In this document: positions 55,001 through 64,000 of the stretch, in pieces
How the letters are laid out: each line of letters opens with the position of its first letter
How positions within the stretch are numbered: position 1 is the stretch's first letter
NCBI GenBank assembly: GCA_034509495.1
Contig: CM067511.1
Coordinates: 632,618 to 696,617 of the forward strand
Direction of reading: 5' to 3'
DNA length: 64,000 nt
DNA from: Acestrorhynchus altus
Taxonomy: Eukaryota; Chordata; Actinopteri; Characiformes; Acestrorhynchidae
The notes under the pieces: generated by a model
Told to the model about the DNA's origin: nothing
Database searches by the model: none
Seen by the model: only the letters and a program-made list of their open reading frames with translations
Position numbers and translations under genes: made by a program

Positions 55001-55545
55001 TAATTACTGTGTTAGTACACTAATACTATAAGATATAGACTATACTAATCTTAATAGTGTGTGTTTATCAGGTTAGTGCACACTAATACTATAAGATATA
55101 GACTATATACTAATCTTAATAGTGTGGGTTTATCAGGTTAGTACACTATCACTATAAGATATAGACTATATACTAATCTTAATAGTGTGTGTTTACTGTG
55201 TTAGTACACTAATACTTCATAAGATATAGACTATATACTAATTCACTAGTGTGGGCTTATCAGGTTAGTACACTAATACTATATAAGATACACTATGATA
55301 ATGCCAATTCATTAGTGTGGGTTTATTTCAGTTAGTACACTAATACAATAAGATATAGACTATATACTAATCTTAATAGTGTGGGCTTATCAGGTTAGGC
55401 ATGACTAATACTATAAGATATAGACTATATACTCAATCTTAATAGTGGTTTATCGGGTTAGTACACTAATACTATAAGATATAGACTATATACTAATCTT
55501 AATAGTGTGTGTTTGGGGGGTTAGTACACTAATACTATACGGTGT
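55001..55545 (+). repeat. 63-bp tandem repeat, 8-9 copies
   Basis: Unit contains TTAGTACACTAATACTATAA, GATATAGACTATATACTAAT and CTTAATAGTGTGTGTTTATC. It starts directly at the end of the CACTA satellite. Copies differ by small indels (for example AGTACT in one, a GGCATG insertion in another). Confidence 0.9.
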
Positions 55546-55779
55546 ATATCAAAATGGTGTAGGTGGTTTAATCTGGCTTTAACTGCTCTAGAAAACAAAA
55601 GTGCTCATGATTAGTTGAAGAAAGGTCTGTTTTCAAGCTTTATTACAGTTTGAAGAAGTGAACCCACAATGCCTTCATTTACAGCGAGTACACAATGTCT
55701 CATTGACCACTGTCACTTTTGTCTGCAGTGTTTCCGCAGTCTATTTAAATCTTTTAACTGTTTCTCTTTCTGAAGGTCC

Positions 55780-56010
55780 CCTGCTCTCACTCTGTTCTCT
55801 CTGTTGTGTTTTCTCTCTCTCCACTGTGGTCTATGTGTGGGAGTGGCACCCGCAGGGCTCTGCACTCGTTTATAAAAACCCGTCGTCCCTAGTGACGGCC
55901 TGTCACCGACAAAGCCGACGGCTCTTGTTATGTCAGACAAACTGGGTACAAATGGGGCATTATTCGGCCTGCTCTGGTTTCTGGGTTGGGTGTCATTAGT
56001 GCCTGTTCCT
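55780..56010. promoter_or_regulatory. Candidate conserved non-coding element
   Basis: Repeat-free block with TTTATAAAAACCCGTCGTCC, CTAGTGACGGCCTGTCACCG, GACAAAGCCGACGGCTCTTG and GGGGCATTATTCGGCCTGC. The 113-codon plus frame and 75-codon minus frame over it show no similarity. Confidence 0.35.
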
Positions 56011-56296
56011 GCAAAGATGCCATAGGTTTAAAAGGTGTTTCAGTATTTTGGCACTGTTGTAAGAAATGGAACGCTGTTCTTTGACGTGGTAAAGAAAAAC
56101 ATTCTTTACCTTAATGTACATTTATATTTTGGATCAATTGTTCCACCCTATCCCAGTGTATCGTATCATATTTGATCAAACCAATTAAAAACAATTATGC
56201 CAATTCAGTTATTTGCATACTCTGGTGGACAAGATTCAACCCCCTGAACAGCTTTCACAGCTGCAGCAGAGACTTGTAATGACCATGGGTGGAGTG

Positions 56297-56299
56297 TGC

Positions 56300-56360
<61 letters not shown>
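56297..56360 (+). repeat. (GT)n microsatellite
   Basis: Pure GT run of about 60 bp. A poly-A run follows at 56389-56403. Confidence 0.95.
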
Positions 56361-56361
<1 letters not shown>

Positions 56362-57253
56362 TTTTATAACTGGTTGATCAAAGTGACCAAAAAAAAAAAA
56401 AAAGTAGTCTTTTATTCACGTTTTCTAATCTTGGAGACACTTGAGGAAAAGTGATCAAATTTCATGTTGTATAAAGCTCATTAAGGGTCATTTCTGACCC
56501 TTCAGACAAAATAAGGGTCCAAACATGAAGACATGGACAGACCAAGACACACCTGGAGCAGGTAATAAGAGAGCAGGGCCATAAAAGAGGCCCCTAACCT
56601 CTCCTGGAGGAAGTTCAGTATTTATGCTGGTGTATTTATCACCTCTGTTCAGTACAAATACAGTAACGAGGAAGAAGAGTTTCTCAGTCTGAAGAAAGAT
56701 CAGATCTCACGAGCCACTCTGACAAACAAAGCTCGGTTCCAGATTTCCCCTGGATGTGTCCAATTCCGTCAGCAGCACACCTGATTTAACATCACCAAGC
56801 ACTGATTTACCAAAAGAGTCTCGTATTATTCAGCAAAATAAATAATACCAGTAAATGTTTAAGGAAAGGTTGCTGTTCAGGTCATAAGCAGCCACAGCAA
56901 CTTTAGATGAAGGGAGGAGCCTACCTCCTCCATGGGGTTGGCCCCATGCAGAACCCCAGTCATTAGGTTCTACGTTTTGCCATACAGGGGTTTTGTCCAC
57001 TGTAATATAATCATAATGCGTGAAAATGCTGAAATAATACAGGATTACAGTGGACATCTGTTAAAAAGTGTTTCAGGAGACTCACGCCTTTATTTATTTA
57101 TGTCAAAGTACAGCGCAGTGGACTGCGGTTCATGTTTTGAGACAATTTATTTGACTATTTACAGAGTAAAGGGTTCATCATTTTGAAGCATATGGAGAAC
57201 AAACAACAGCACATTCCTGTTTACTATCAGTGCCCAGACTGAAAGCTTGTTTC

Positions 57254-57256
<3 letters not shown>

Positions 57257-57295
<39 letters not shown>

Positions 57296-57480
57296 GCCCG
57301 GGGGGCGTTAGTGGGCCTTCCTCTTGGCCGTGTCCCGCCGCGTGTCGCCTGTCTCAATAGAGCGCATCTGCAGAAAGGCTGGGAGCCTGCACTAATGCCC
57401 AGTGACCCGTCCAGCACTCCTCCACACAAAAACACACCCAACAAATTTTACACCCCGAGCACAGGCCCTCAGCTGACTGA
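57257..57480. promoter_or_regulatory. (GT)n run and GC-rich candidate conserved block
   Basis: GT run at 57257-57293, then GGCCCGGGGGGCGTTAGTGG, CTTGGCCGTGTCCCGCCGCG, CTCAATAGAGCGCATCTGC and CACTAATGCCCAGTGACCC. GC-rich and CpG-containing, without repeats or a credible frame. Confidence 0.35.
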
Positions 57481-57839
57481 CGTCATGACACACTCACGGG
57501 AACTGGTAAAGATACCTTTGTGGGGGGTTTCCATTGATGAGCTCTGGTTTGCAAACTCCTAACCCAACTCTGGCCTCAATCTCATCGCTCAATTGGAACA
57601 TTTTGGAATATTTGGGAAAATTAAGGACAATTATAAAAATTTGGGGACAATGTTGGAATGTAACGAAACATTCCTCCACCATCATTGGAGGGCTTGGTCC
57701 CCACAAGGGTCCGAATACACAGGCACACACACACACAATCACAAACACACACACACAAAGAATCAGAGCCCAAAGTGAGTGAGAATGAGTGAGAATGGTC
57801 ACCCCCGGTCATTAGGACGAGGGTGGGTTTTGGGGGGGA

Positions 57840-58050
57840 AGAAAAGTCAGACGAAAGAATGAATGAGGAGAAAAAAAATCAAACGAAAAGTTAAACAAAA
57901 GGCAGCTCCAAAACACAAAGCGCTCCATAGAGATTTGGGAAGAAAAGGGGATATTGGGTTATGAAAATGATTCAGGGGGCTTTTCTTGCACATGCAAATG
58001 GCCCCCTTTTTTGCGAGGGATTTCTTATTCATTACCCTGCGTGTGTGTTT
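57840..58050. promoter_or_regulatory. Candidate conserved non-coding element
   Basis: Repeat-free block with AATGAATGAGGAGAAAAAAA, GGCAGCTCCAAAACACAAAG, TTCAGGGGGCTTTTCTTGC and ACATGCAAATGGCCCCCTTT (octamer/POU-like ATGCAAAT). Confidence 0.4.
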
Positions 58051-58139
58051 CTCAGTGTGACAGCACTGCCTTTCTTCACACTGTTCCAGTACAGTCTCTC
58101 ACGCCAGACCCCACCAGACCACCCCCACTTACACACTAA

Positions 58140-59512
58140 CACTGATATGATGCTGGAAAACCCACATCAACACCACCTTCTGCTGGGAGATGGGTTCAGC
58201 TGGTCTAACATGGTCTTCATTGGGTAAAAAGCTGGTCATCCAGGGGAAAACTAAGCCTATGGTTGTAAGCCAGCTGGTAAACTGGTTGAACAGGTTAACC
58301 AGCTTGGATCTTGACCAGTATAGCAAGTCATACTTGGTATCGGGTAAAAACTGGTCATGCTGGTAGATCAGTCAAAGCATCGTACTGGTTGCATACCCTG
58401 GTCAAAGCATACCCTGTACTGGTAAGACGTCCGGTTATGTTTTTAAAGTTTGTTGTCAGGTCTGGTCAAGCTGATTGTACTACTGAACCAGTGGGTCAGG
58501 TTGGTCATGCTGGCAGACCAGTAATGCCCATACTGGTTGACTAGCTTGGTCAGGTTGGTCTTATTTGAAAATAAACCATATACTGGTAAGCTGGTCAGAT
58601 GAAAAGCTGGTGATACAGGGGAAACTAAGCCCATACTGGTAAGCTAGTTGGTCATGATTGGACAGGTTGGCCTAAAGTGGTAAAATAATAATAATAATAA
58701 TAAGAAGAAGAAGAAGAAGAAGAACTTTGTACTGGAAAACCATCAAGTAATAAGCAGGATATTTTCATCAAGCAGGTCATACTGGTAATTGGGTGAAGGC
58801 TAATAAACAGGTTTGGTCAAGCTGGTCATATTGGTGGGCCACCATGGTCAGGCTAGTGGATCGTTGTGGACATGATGGTCATACTGGTTGAAGAGTTTGG
58901 TAAAAGCTGGTTTGGTCACATACTGGTGGACCAGCTAAACTATCAAACTGGATAACCAGCATAGCCTGCTGACCAACTCGATGAAGCTTTTTTTGGTAGT
59001 GGACCAACATGGTCATGGAACTATAGTACTTAACCAGTCGGTAAAGTTGTTGTGAAGCTAGTCCAACTGGTTAATAGGTTTGGTCAATCTAATCATACTG
59101 GTAGACCAGTGGCTCAGGATGGTGATCCTGCTAGACCAACTAAACAAACACAATGTGTTGGAAACCATTCCCTATGCTGGTCGACCAGCTAGGTCATGAT
59201 GCTTATACTGGTGTGATCAGGTAGGTCAGTGGTGGACCAGCATGGTCATGGTCATTTTTGTTGGTTGATCATACTGGTAAATCAGCTAAACCATCAAACA
59301 CTTTGGAAACTATATCAAGTGTAGGTTGACAAATGTGGTCATACTGGTCGACTAGCTTGCTCAGGCTGGTCGTGCTGCTGTACCAGCTTAACCACCAAAC
59401 TTCAAACTCAGTTGAAAATATGCTGCTCAAGAGCTAAGCTGGTCAACCAGTTTTACCAGCCGGACCAGCTCGAGATGGACAGGCTGGTCTTTTCAGCAGG
59501 CTAATGTGGTGA
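58140..59512 (+). mobile_element. Long GCTGGTC/GACCAGC foldback-type repeat element
   Basis: About 1.37 kb built almost wholly from variants of ACTGGTCATGCTGGTAGACC and ACCAGCTTGGTCAGGTTGG, with partial palindromes throughout and an end resembling the copy at 11555 (CTGGTCTTTTCAGCAGGC). A short AAT/AAG microsatellite lies inside at 58686-58723. No transposase is visible. Confidence 0.75.
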
Positions 59513-59669
59513 ACACTCAATTAAAGGGTTTTGAATTAAAGAGCTGTCTGGAAGATCGCTGCTGTGCTTGTGTCGGGACTCATTAATCTTCATTCACAAG
59601 CCTGAATGACACTGTTGGAGATCTGGGAGCCAAACAAATGTCTTATCCTATAAAACGAAACCCGTGAAA

Positions 59670-60290
59670 CCTGTATAGAGTACCAGTACCAGAATATAGA
59701 ACAGTGCATAGAGTACCAGTAACAGAGTACAGAGTACTAAGTACTTCTACCAGCTCATAGTGCGGTTTAGTACCAGAGTATCAGTACCGGAGTATAGGGT
59801 ACACTGTACAGTGTAGTACAGTGTAGTATTGAGTATATATAGAGTGTATAGAGTACCTGTACTAGAACATAGTACAGTGTATAGAGTACCACTACCAGAC
59901 TAGAGTACATTTATACAGAACCAGTACCCAAGTACAGTAAAATGTATATAGAGTACAGCGTGTAAAATACCTGAACCAGCCTACAGTGCAGTGTATACAG
60001 AACCATTAACAGAACCAGTGTATACAGAACCAGTACCAGAGTTTCAAACAGTGTATACACAACCAGTACCAGAGTTTCATACAGTGTGTACAGAACCAGT
60101 ACCAGAGTTTCACACAGTGTGTACAGAACCAGTACCAGAGTTTCATACAGTGTATACAGAACCAGTACCAGAGTTTGATACAGTGTATACAGAACCAGTA
60201 CCAGAGTTTGATACAGTGTGTACAGAACCAGTACCAGAGTTTGATACAGTGTATAAAGAACCAGTACCAGAGTTTATCACAATACTTCAT
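59670..60290 (+). repeat. 33-bp tandem repeat with degenerate left flank
   Basis: Eight to nine copies of CAGTGTATACAGAACCAGTA + CCAGAGTTTCATA at 59985-60285. More diverged GAGTACCAGTACCAGAGTA words reach back to 59670. Because 33 is a multiple of 3, both strands read open (VYTEPVPEFHT / IKLWYWFCTHC), but nothing supports translation. Confidence 0.9.
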
Positions 60291-60361
60291 ATCTTAGCAA
60301 AGAATCAAGAATTAAAAATACTCTAAAATAAATAACTGGTTCCTAATGACTCCAATTTTAA

Positions 60362-60363
60362 TA

Positions 60364-60400
<37 letters not shown>
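60362..60400 (+). repeat. (AAT)n microsatellite
   Basis: Pure AAT run of about 13 units. Confidence 0.95.
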
Positions 60401-60402
<2 letters not shown>

Positions 60403-60719
60403 TCTTATTATAAAAGCAATAATAATAACTTGCTGGATAAATGACCTCACTGTGTGCCTGAGCGAATCACTCCGGGATGAAGGTTCTGAAGGGGTGTATG
60501 GAGTTGACTCAATCTCCATCATTCTTTAAACGAAGGGAAAACGGGGGGAGTTGGACGAGTCGTGATGGGCGGAGCTGATGTTTTTGATTGGATTGAAACT
60601 GTTGAAACTGTGTCACAGTGTCAGACAGCAGGTGCTCCAGCCTCTCTCTCTCTCCCTCCATCCCTCACTCACCCTGTCTTCTGCTTTTCATCCCTCTCTC
60701 CGCCCCTTCACTACTGTGA

Positions 60720-60722
<3 letters not shown>

Positions 60723-60768
<46 letters not shown>

Positions 60769-60948
60769 GAGATCTAAATGTGATATATAGGGAGAGAGAA
60801 GGAGAAAGAGACATAGAGATAAAATTGAGACAGGGAGAGAGAATAGAAATGGAGACAGAGATGAAAGAGAGACGTAAATGCTAAAGAATTGAAATAGAGG
60901 GATAGAGAGCTCGGTGTGTGTTTATGCACTGGTTTGTGTGTGATTATG

Positions 60949-61007
<59 letters not shown>
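60723..61007 (+). repeat. (GA)n and (GT)n microsatellites
   Basis: GA run at 60723-60762 grading into purine-rich sequence to 60910, then GT at 60950-61007. Confidence 0.95.
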
Positions 61008-61011
<4 letters not shown>

Positions 61012-61039
61012 TTGCTCTTGCATTCTTGGCCCGTTGTTG

Positions 61040-61690
61040 TTAGGGAGTGTGTTGGGGAGTGAGAGAGGAACTGCCTGAGAAAAGCTGGACAATGGGCGAG
61101 AAAGCAGGGACTGCGGGCCCGGACACTTTGAACACACTTGTCAGGAGGGGCACGACTGAAGAGGCACACATTCTAAACACTCTGTCACATTTGTGTACAA
61201 ACGGCGTGAAAGAGCGAGCTGACCTGCCCGTCTGCTTTTGGGAAAGTTCAAATGCCAAAACGTCCCTTTGTGTCCGGCAGAGTTCATTAAATTCATTAGT
61301 TTGACCCAGCATTTCTGAAAGACCACGAAGTCCACTGAGTTGGAAACTAACCTCCATAGAGGAGGACAAACCCCTTTTGAGGCGTACGTCAAAGCTTTTA
61401 TGGCAAAATGGGAAGAAAAAGGAGCACTTCTCAATCGCTTCTGTACCAGAACCAATGGATTCACATCAAAAGGCAATTCACGTACACAATATGATATTAA
61501 GCATTGGGAAGCTCATCTATCAGACCCTCATAGTCAGCAGTTTAGAGGGGCTAATGAGGCCCAGAGCACTGACATTACAGCCTGTGGTCAGTGGAGTTCT
61601 ACACTTTAAAAATGAGGGTCTTTTTCTCAAAGCCCACCTTTATCAAACTGTTCTAGAGAGTCTCCGAACTACATCACGGTGTTCATCTGG
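61040..61690. promoter_or_regulatory. Candidate conserved non-coding element, long
   Basis: Repeat-free block with open frames of 85-140 codons on both strands. Composition is balanced; notable words are GGACACTTTGAACACACTTG, AAAGTTCAAATGCCAAAACG, TTCATTAAATTCATTAGTTT and GCTTTTATGGCAAAATGGG. The overlapping frames have no recognisable domain and no splice context, so I favour a non-coding reading. Confidence 0.3.
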
Positions 61691-61765
61691 AGTGAAGGTT
61701 CAGCGGGTCGACGTGAACACTCCTGTGAAAGCACTGGTCGACAAAAAAAGCCCACTCTTACTCCC

Positions 61766-61945
61766 ATCAGCCATAACATTAAAACCACCTGTCCAGTAAA
61801 GTGTAGACCCTCCACCCCCTCCACCCCACCCCGCATGTGTCAACAAAACAGCTCTGACCTGTCAGGGCACGGAATCCACAAGACCTCTGAAGGAGTCCTG
61901 TGGTATCTGGACATCTTCAGATCCTTCCTGTCCTGTAATCTGTGT
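61766..61945 (+). mobile_element. Teleost DNA-transposon fragment (AGCCATAACATTAAAACCACC end)
   Basis: Begins with the terminal word also present at 8865, then AACAAAACAGCTCTGACCTG, CAGGGCACGGAATCCACAAG, ACCTCTGAAGGAGTCCTGTG and GTATCTGGACATCTTCAGAT. This is the 5' end of a very common fish element; the rest is missing. Confidence 0.75.
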
Positions 61946-62199
61946 ATATATTTATAATGTGATTCATAAAAAGTGAACAATAGAAAATTGTTCATATACT
62001 GACGTTATGTTTATGTTATTTATTTTCTCAATGTGATGAACATCCATCTGTGTTTGATTTTTCTCCGTCATGTCAATCTGGCAGTTATTAAAGTTCCAGA
62101 ACGTTCTGATAAACGACTGGGAACCTTTGTTTTACACTGACATCCGTTGAAGGTTGAAGGTCTCTTCCGTCTCCTGAGGAGCTGAGTTTTGGAGAGATT

Positions 62200-62565
62200 T
62201 GAGTAAGATCAGCTTTATTGTTTTGTGTTCCAGTGACGAGTGCATCAAACATCTCTCATTAGCCTGAGCCAGTTTGTTAAAGGCCAGGTGCAAAATGTTT
62301 AAACTCTCTTAGCCATTAACTGGAGGTCACACTCGAAGCAGCGGTCGCGCCATTAATGGGGGGATATTAGATATGTTTCTGCTCTGGGAGCAGCGCCGAC
62401 TGAGTGCTTCTTGTTCAGGTTGAATTGGCTGCTCTGAAGTACAATGAGTAGGTTTAATGGGCCAGTCTTGAAAAAGAAACTGGCACTTTCCCTTTTATAG
62501 ACTTAAAGGGCTCCGACTGTCTTCTGATGCCTGTGATTATGTTTGCTTGAGGAAAAATACAGTCA
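62200..62565. promoter_or_regulatory. Strong candidate conserved non-coding element
   Basis: Repeat-free block with CATCTCTCATTAGCCTGAGC, TCTTAGCCATTAACTGGAGG, GCGGTCGCGCCATTAATGGG, AGGTTGAATTGGCTGCTCTG, GTAGGTTTAATGGGCCAG and CCCTTTTATAGACTTAAAGG. CCATTAATGG is a perfect homeodomain palindrome. Confidence 0.5.
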
Positions 62566-62639
62566 ACGTTAAATTCACCATTTTTATCATTTCTCTTGAA
62601 TCTTTAATGATTAAATACTGATTATCATACAAACACACA

Positions 62640-62900
62640 AAGAAAATGGTTCTATAAAGAACCACGAACACTCAAAGATGTCCTTACAAGAGGTTCTTTG
62701 CATTGTGACAATGTTCTTCAGATTGATGAAGATATAGCACCAAAAATGGTTCTACCACGATAACTTTCCAGAAGGTTGAAAATAGAACCGTCTTTGGCAC
62801 ATTTACCAACAAACCGAAGAACCCTTTCACAATGCAGAGAACCCTTCAATCATGCAAAGGTTCTTCGAATACTATCCAGAACCCTCATTTCTAAGTGTGT
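62640..62900 (+). repeat. GGTTCT/AGAACC-rich repeat piece
   Basis: GGTTCTATAAAGAACCACG, AGAGGTTCTTTGCATTG, GAACCCTTTCACAATGCAGA and AAAGGTTCTTCGAATAC resemble the 43330-44580 region. Confidence 0.6.
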
Positions 62901-62984
62901 ATGCGGAGTAAAAAACACTGTATAGTGTTTTAAGTGTTAATAAGTCACATCCTCTCGAGACACTATTCAGTTAGTCAGTCATTA

Positions 62985-63221
62985 TCTGAGCCGGGTATCT
63001 GTTAGTTATTGGGCACAAGGCAGGAATACCCCCTGGACAGGGTGCCAGTCTATCGCAGGGTACCAGAGACACACACACACATGGGTCAGTTCACCTGCCA
63101 CCTGCATTTTTGGGAGGCAGGAGCACACAGAGGGAACCCACACAGACACAGGAAGAGCACCGCAAACTCCTCATAGATGGTGAGCCAAGCAGGGTTTGAA
63201 CCCACCACCCCAGAGCTGTGT

Positions 63222-63266
<45 letters not shown>
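62985..63266 (-). mobile_element. Teleost LINE/SINE tail, reverse copy, with (CA)n
   Basis: GGGCACAAGGCAGGAATACC, CCCTGGACAGGGTGCCAGTC, TTTTGGGAGGCAGGAGCAC, GAGGGAACCCACACAGACAC and GCAGGGTTTGAACCCACCAC are the standard words of this repeat, ending in a CA run at 63224-63266. It is the same family as 43150, in the opposite sense. Confidence 0.8.
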
Positions 63267-63268
<2 letters not shown>

Positions 63269-64000
63269 CTGTTTATTTACTTTAAATCAGCAAAATGCTT
63301 TTTTTTGTTTTATAAACAATTTAATTGTTTATTGTTTTTCTTTAATTCAGCAAATAAACAACAGTTGTGTCTAAAACGTGCAGGAAAATTGCACAAGGAG
63401 CTTTTTCAACATTTCAAAGGAGCTTTGGTTTAATGGAGTCTTCACGGAACATTTAAAAGACAGTTCTATCGCCTTTATCACTGAATGTTATGTACTCTAC
63501 TCAACTCTATTCTACTCACCGTGGATTTAAAGCAATCCTGTTAAAAGAGGGAACAATAAGAACGTTTTTGATAAATAGCTGTGAAGAAGGTCCTGCATGT
63601 TCAGTCAGACAGCAGGAGAAAATATCCTGCTCTAAAGAAGATATAATCAACAACAACAACAACAGCGTAAACACAAGAACACACAGTACAGTGACAGCTA
63701 CTATTATTAAAAATGAACTATTTATAAGAATTCTTTTCAGAAGATCCAATTCTACTCGAGTGTCTTCACTTCAGATTATATTATTAAAAAGTTCGAAGTT
63801 TTAATCAAAGACTTTAAGCATTGATTTATGTTTGTTTTTGTAAATATTCTTTCTCAGCCCAACAAACAGCATTTTATCTCATAAAAACAAACAAGAATAA
63901 ATATATAAAATAAAGCACTAAAGGTTCTGTAGGTTCCACTCTGTAGGTTCCACTCATTATCGCCTATGCCTGTGGAGTAAATGGTGAGGACCATGACGAT
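63267..64000. other. Intergenic, no gene seen
   Basis: AT-rich unique sequence with a short ACA run (63649-63665) and a duplicated GGTTCCACTC word near 63935-63955. The 104-codon open frame is not supported by similarity. Confidence 0.5.

Noticed and set aside
55658..55999. 113-codon frame right of the 63-bp array
   Set aside because: No domain or splice support; the minus strand is equally open.
59991..60326. 111-codon VYTEPVPEF repeat protein and its 94-codon reverse partner
   Set aside because: Both are readings of a 33-bp tandem repeat whose length keeps every frame open.

Overview
The window is vertebrate nuclear DNA, almost certainly from a ray-finned (teleost) fish. The evidence is compact multi-exon genes with consensus GT-AG introns, proteins that align at sight with vertebrate orthologues, very dense CA/GT, CT/GA and AAT microsatellites, and many decayed teleost-type Tc1-like transposons, tRNA-derived SINEs and LINE tails. 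The repeat mix resembles otophysan fishes (characins, catfishes and relatives), but the order cannot be fixed by eye. There is no operon, CRISPR, phage or plasmid content.

Genes from left to right: the last exon of shisa2 (294-808, +); complete wasf3, with eight coding exons (6822-13893, +) and a probable CpG-rich promoter and non-coding exon near 3.9-4.4 kb; complete gtf3a (TFIIIA, nine zinc fingers, nine coding exons, 25729-31105, +); and complete mtif3 (mitochondrial IF3, three coding exons, 33859-31902, -), with a probable promoter near 34.9 kb. gtf3a and mtif3 converge tail to tail, as their human orthologues do. The order shisa2 - wasf3 - gtf3a - mtif3 matches human 13q12, but the genes that lie between WASF3 and GTF3A in human (GPR12, USP12, RPL21, RASL11A) are not visible here. 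The four genes share no pathway: Shisa2 modulates Wnt/FGF receptor traffic, WASF3 drives Arp2/3 actin branching, TFIIIA starts 5S rRNA transcription and MTIF3 starts mitochondrial translation. Their grouping is ancestral synteny.

The right half (about 35-64 kb) holds no gene I can recognise. It is a mosaic of (a) tandem arrays: AAT, GAT/GAG, a 20-copy 23-bp minisatellite, a 5-copy 52-bp GC-box repeat, 2.1 kb of CACTA-type satellite, a 63-bp array and a 33-bp array; (b) old transposon pieces; and (c) islands of non-repetitive, mixed-composition sequence rich in TAATTA/CAATTA-type words that look like conserved non-coding elements. The best islands are at 39.7-40.1, 42.3-42.9, 46.1-46.4 and 62.2-62.6 kb.

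I found no clear new biological system. The most informative oddities are the CpG-decay pattern of the 23-bp minisatellite, CT microsatellites serving as polypyrimidine tracts at five splice acceptors, a repeat-built gtf3a tail that appears frameshifted, and one unrecognised exon-like segment at 44.74-44.85 kb. All exon coordinates were placed by hand from splice consensus and family alignment.
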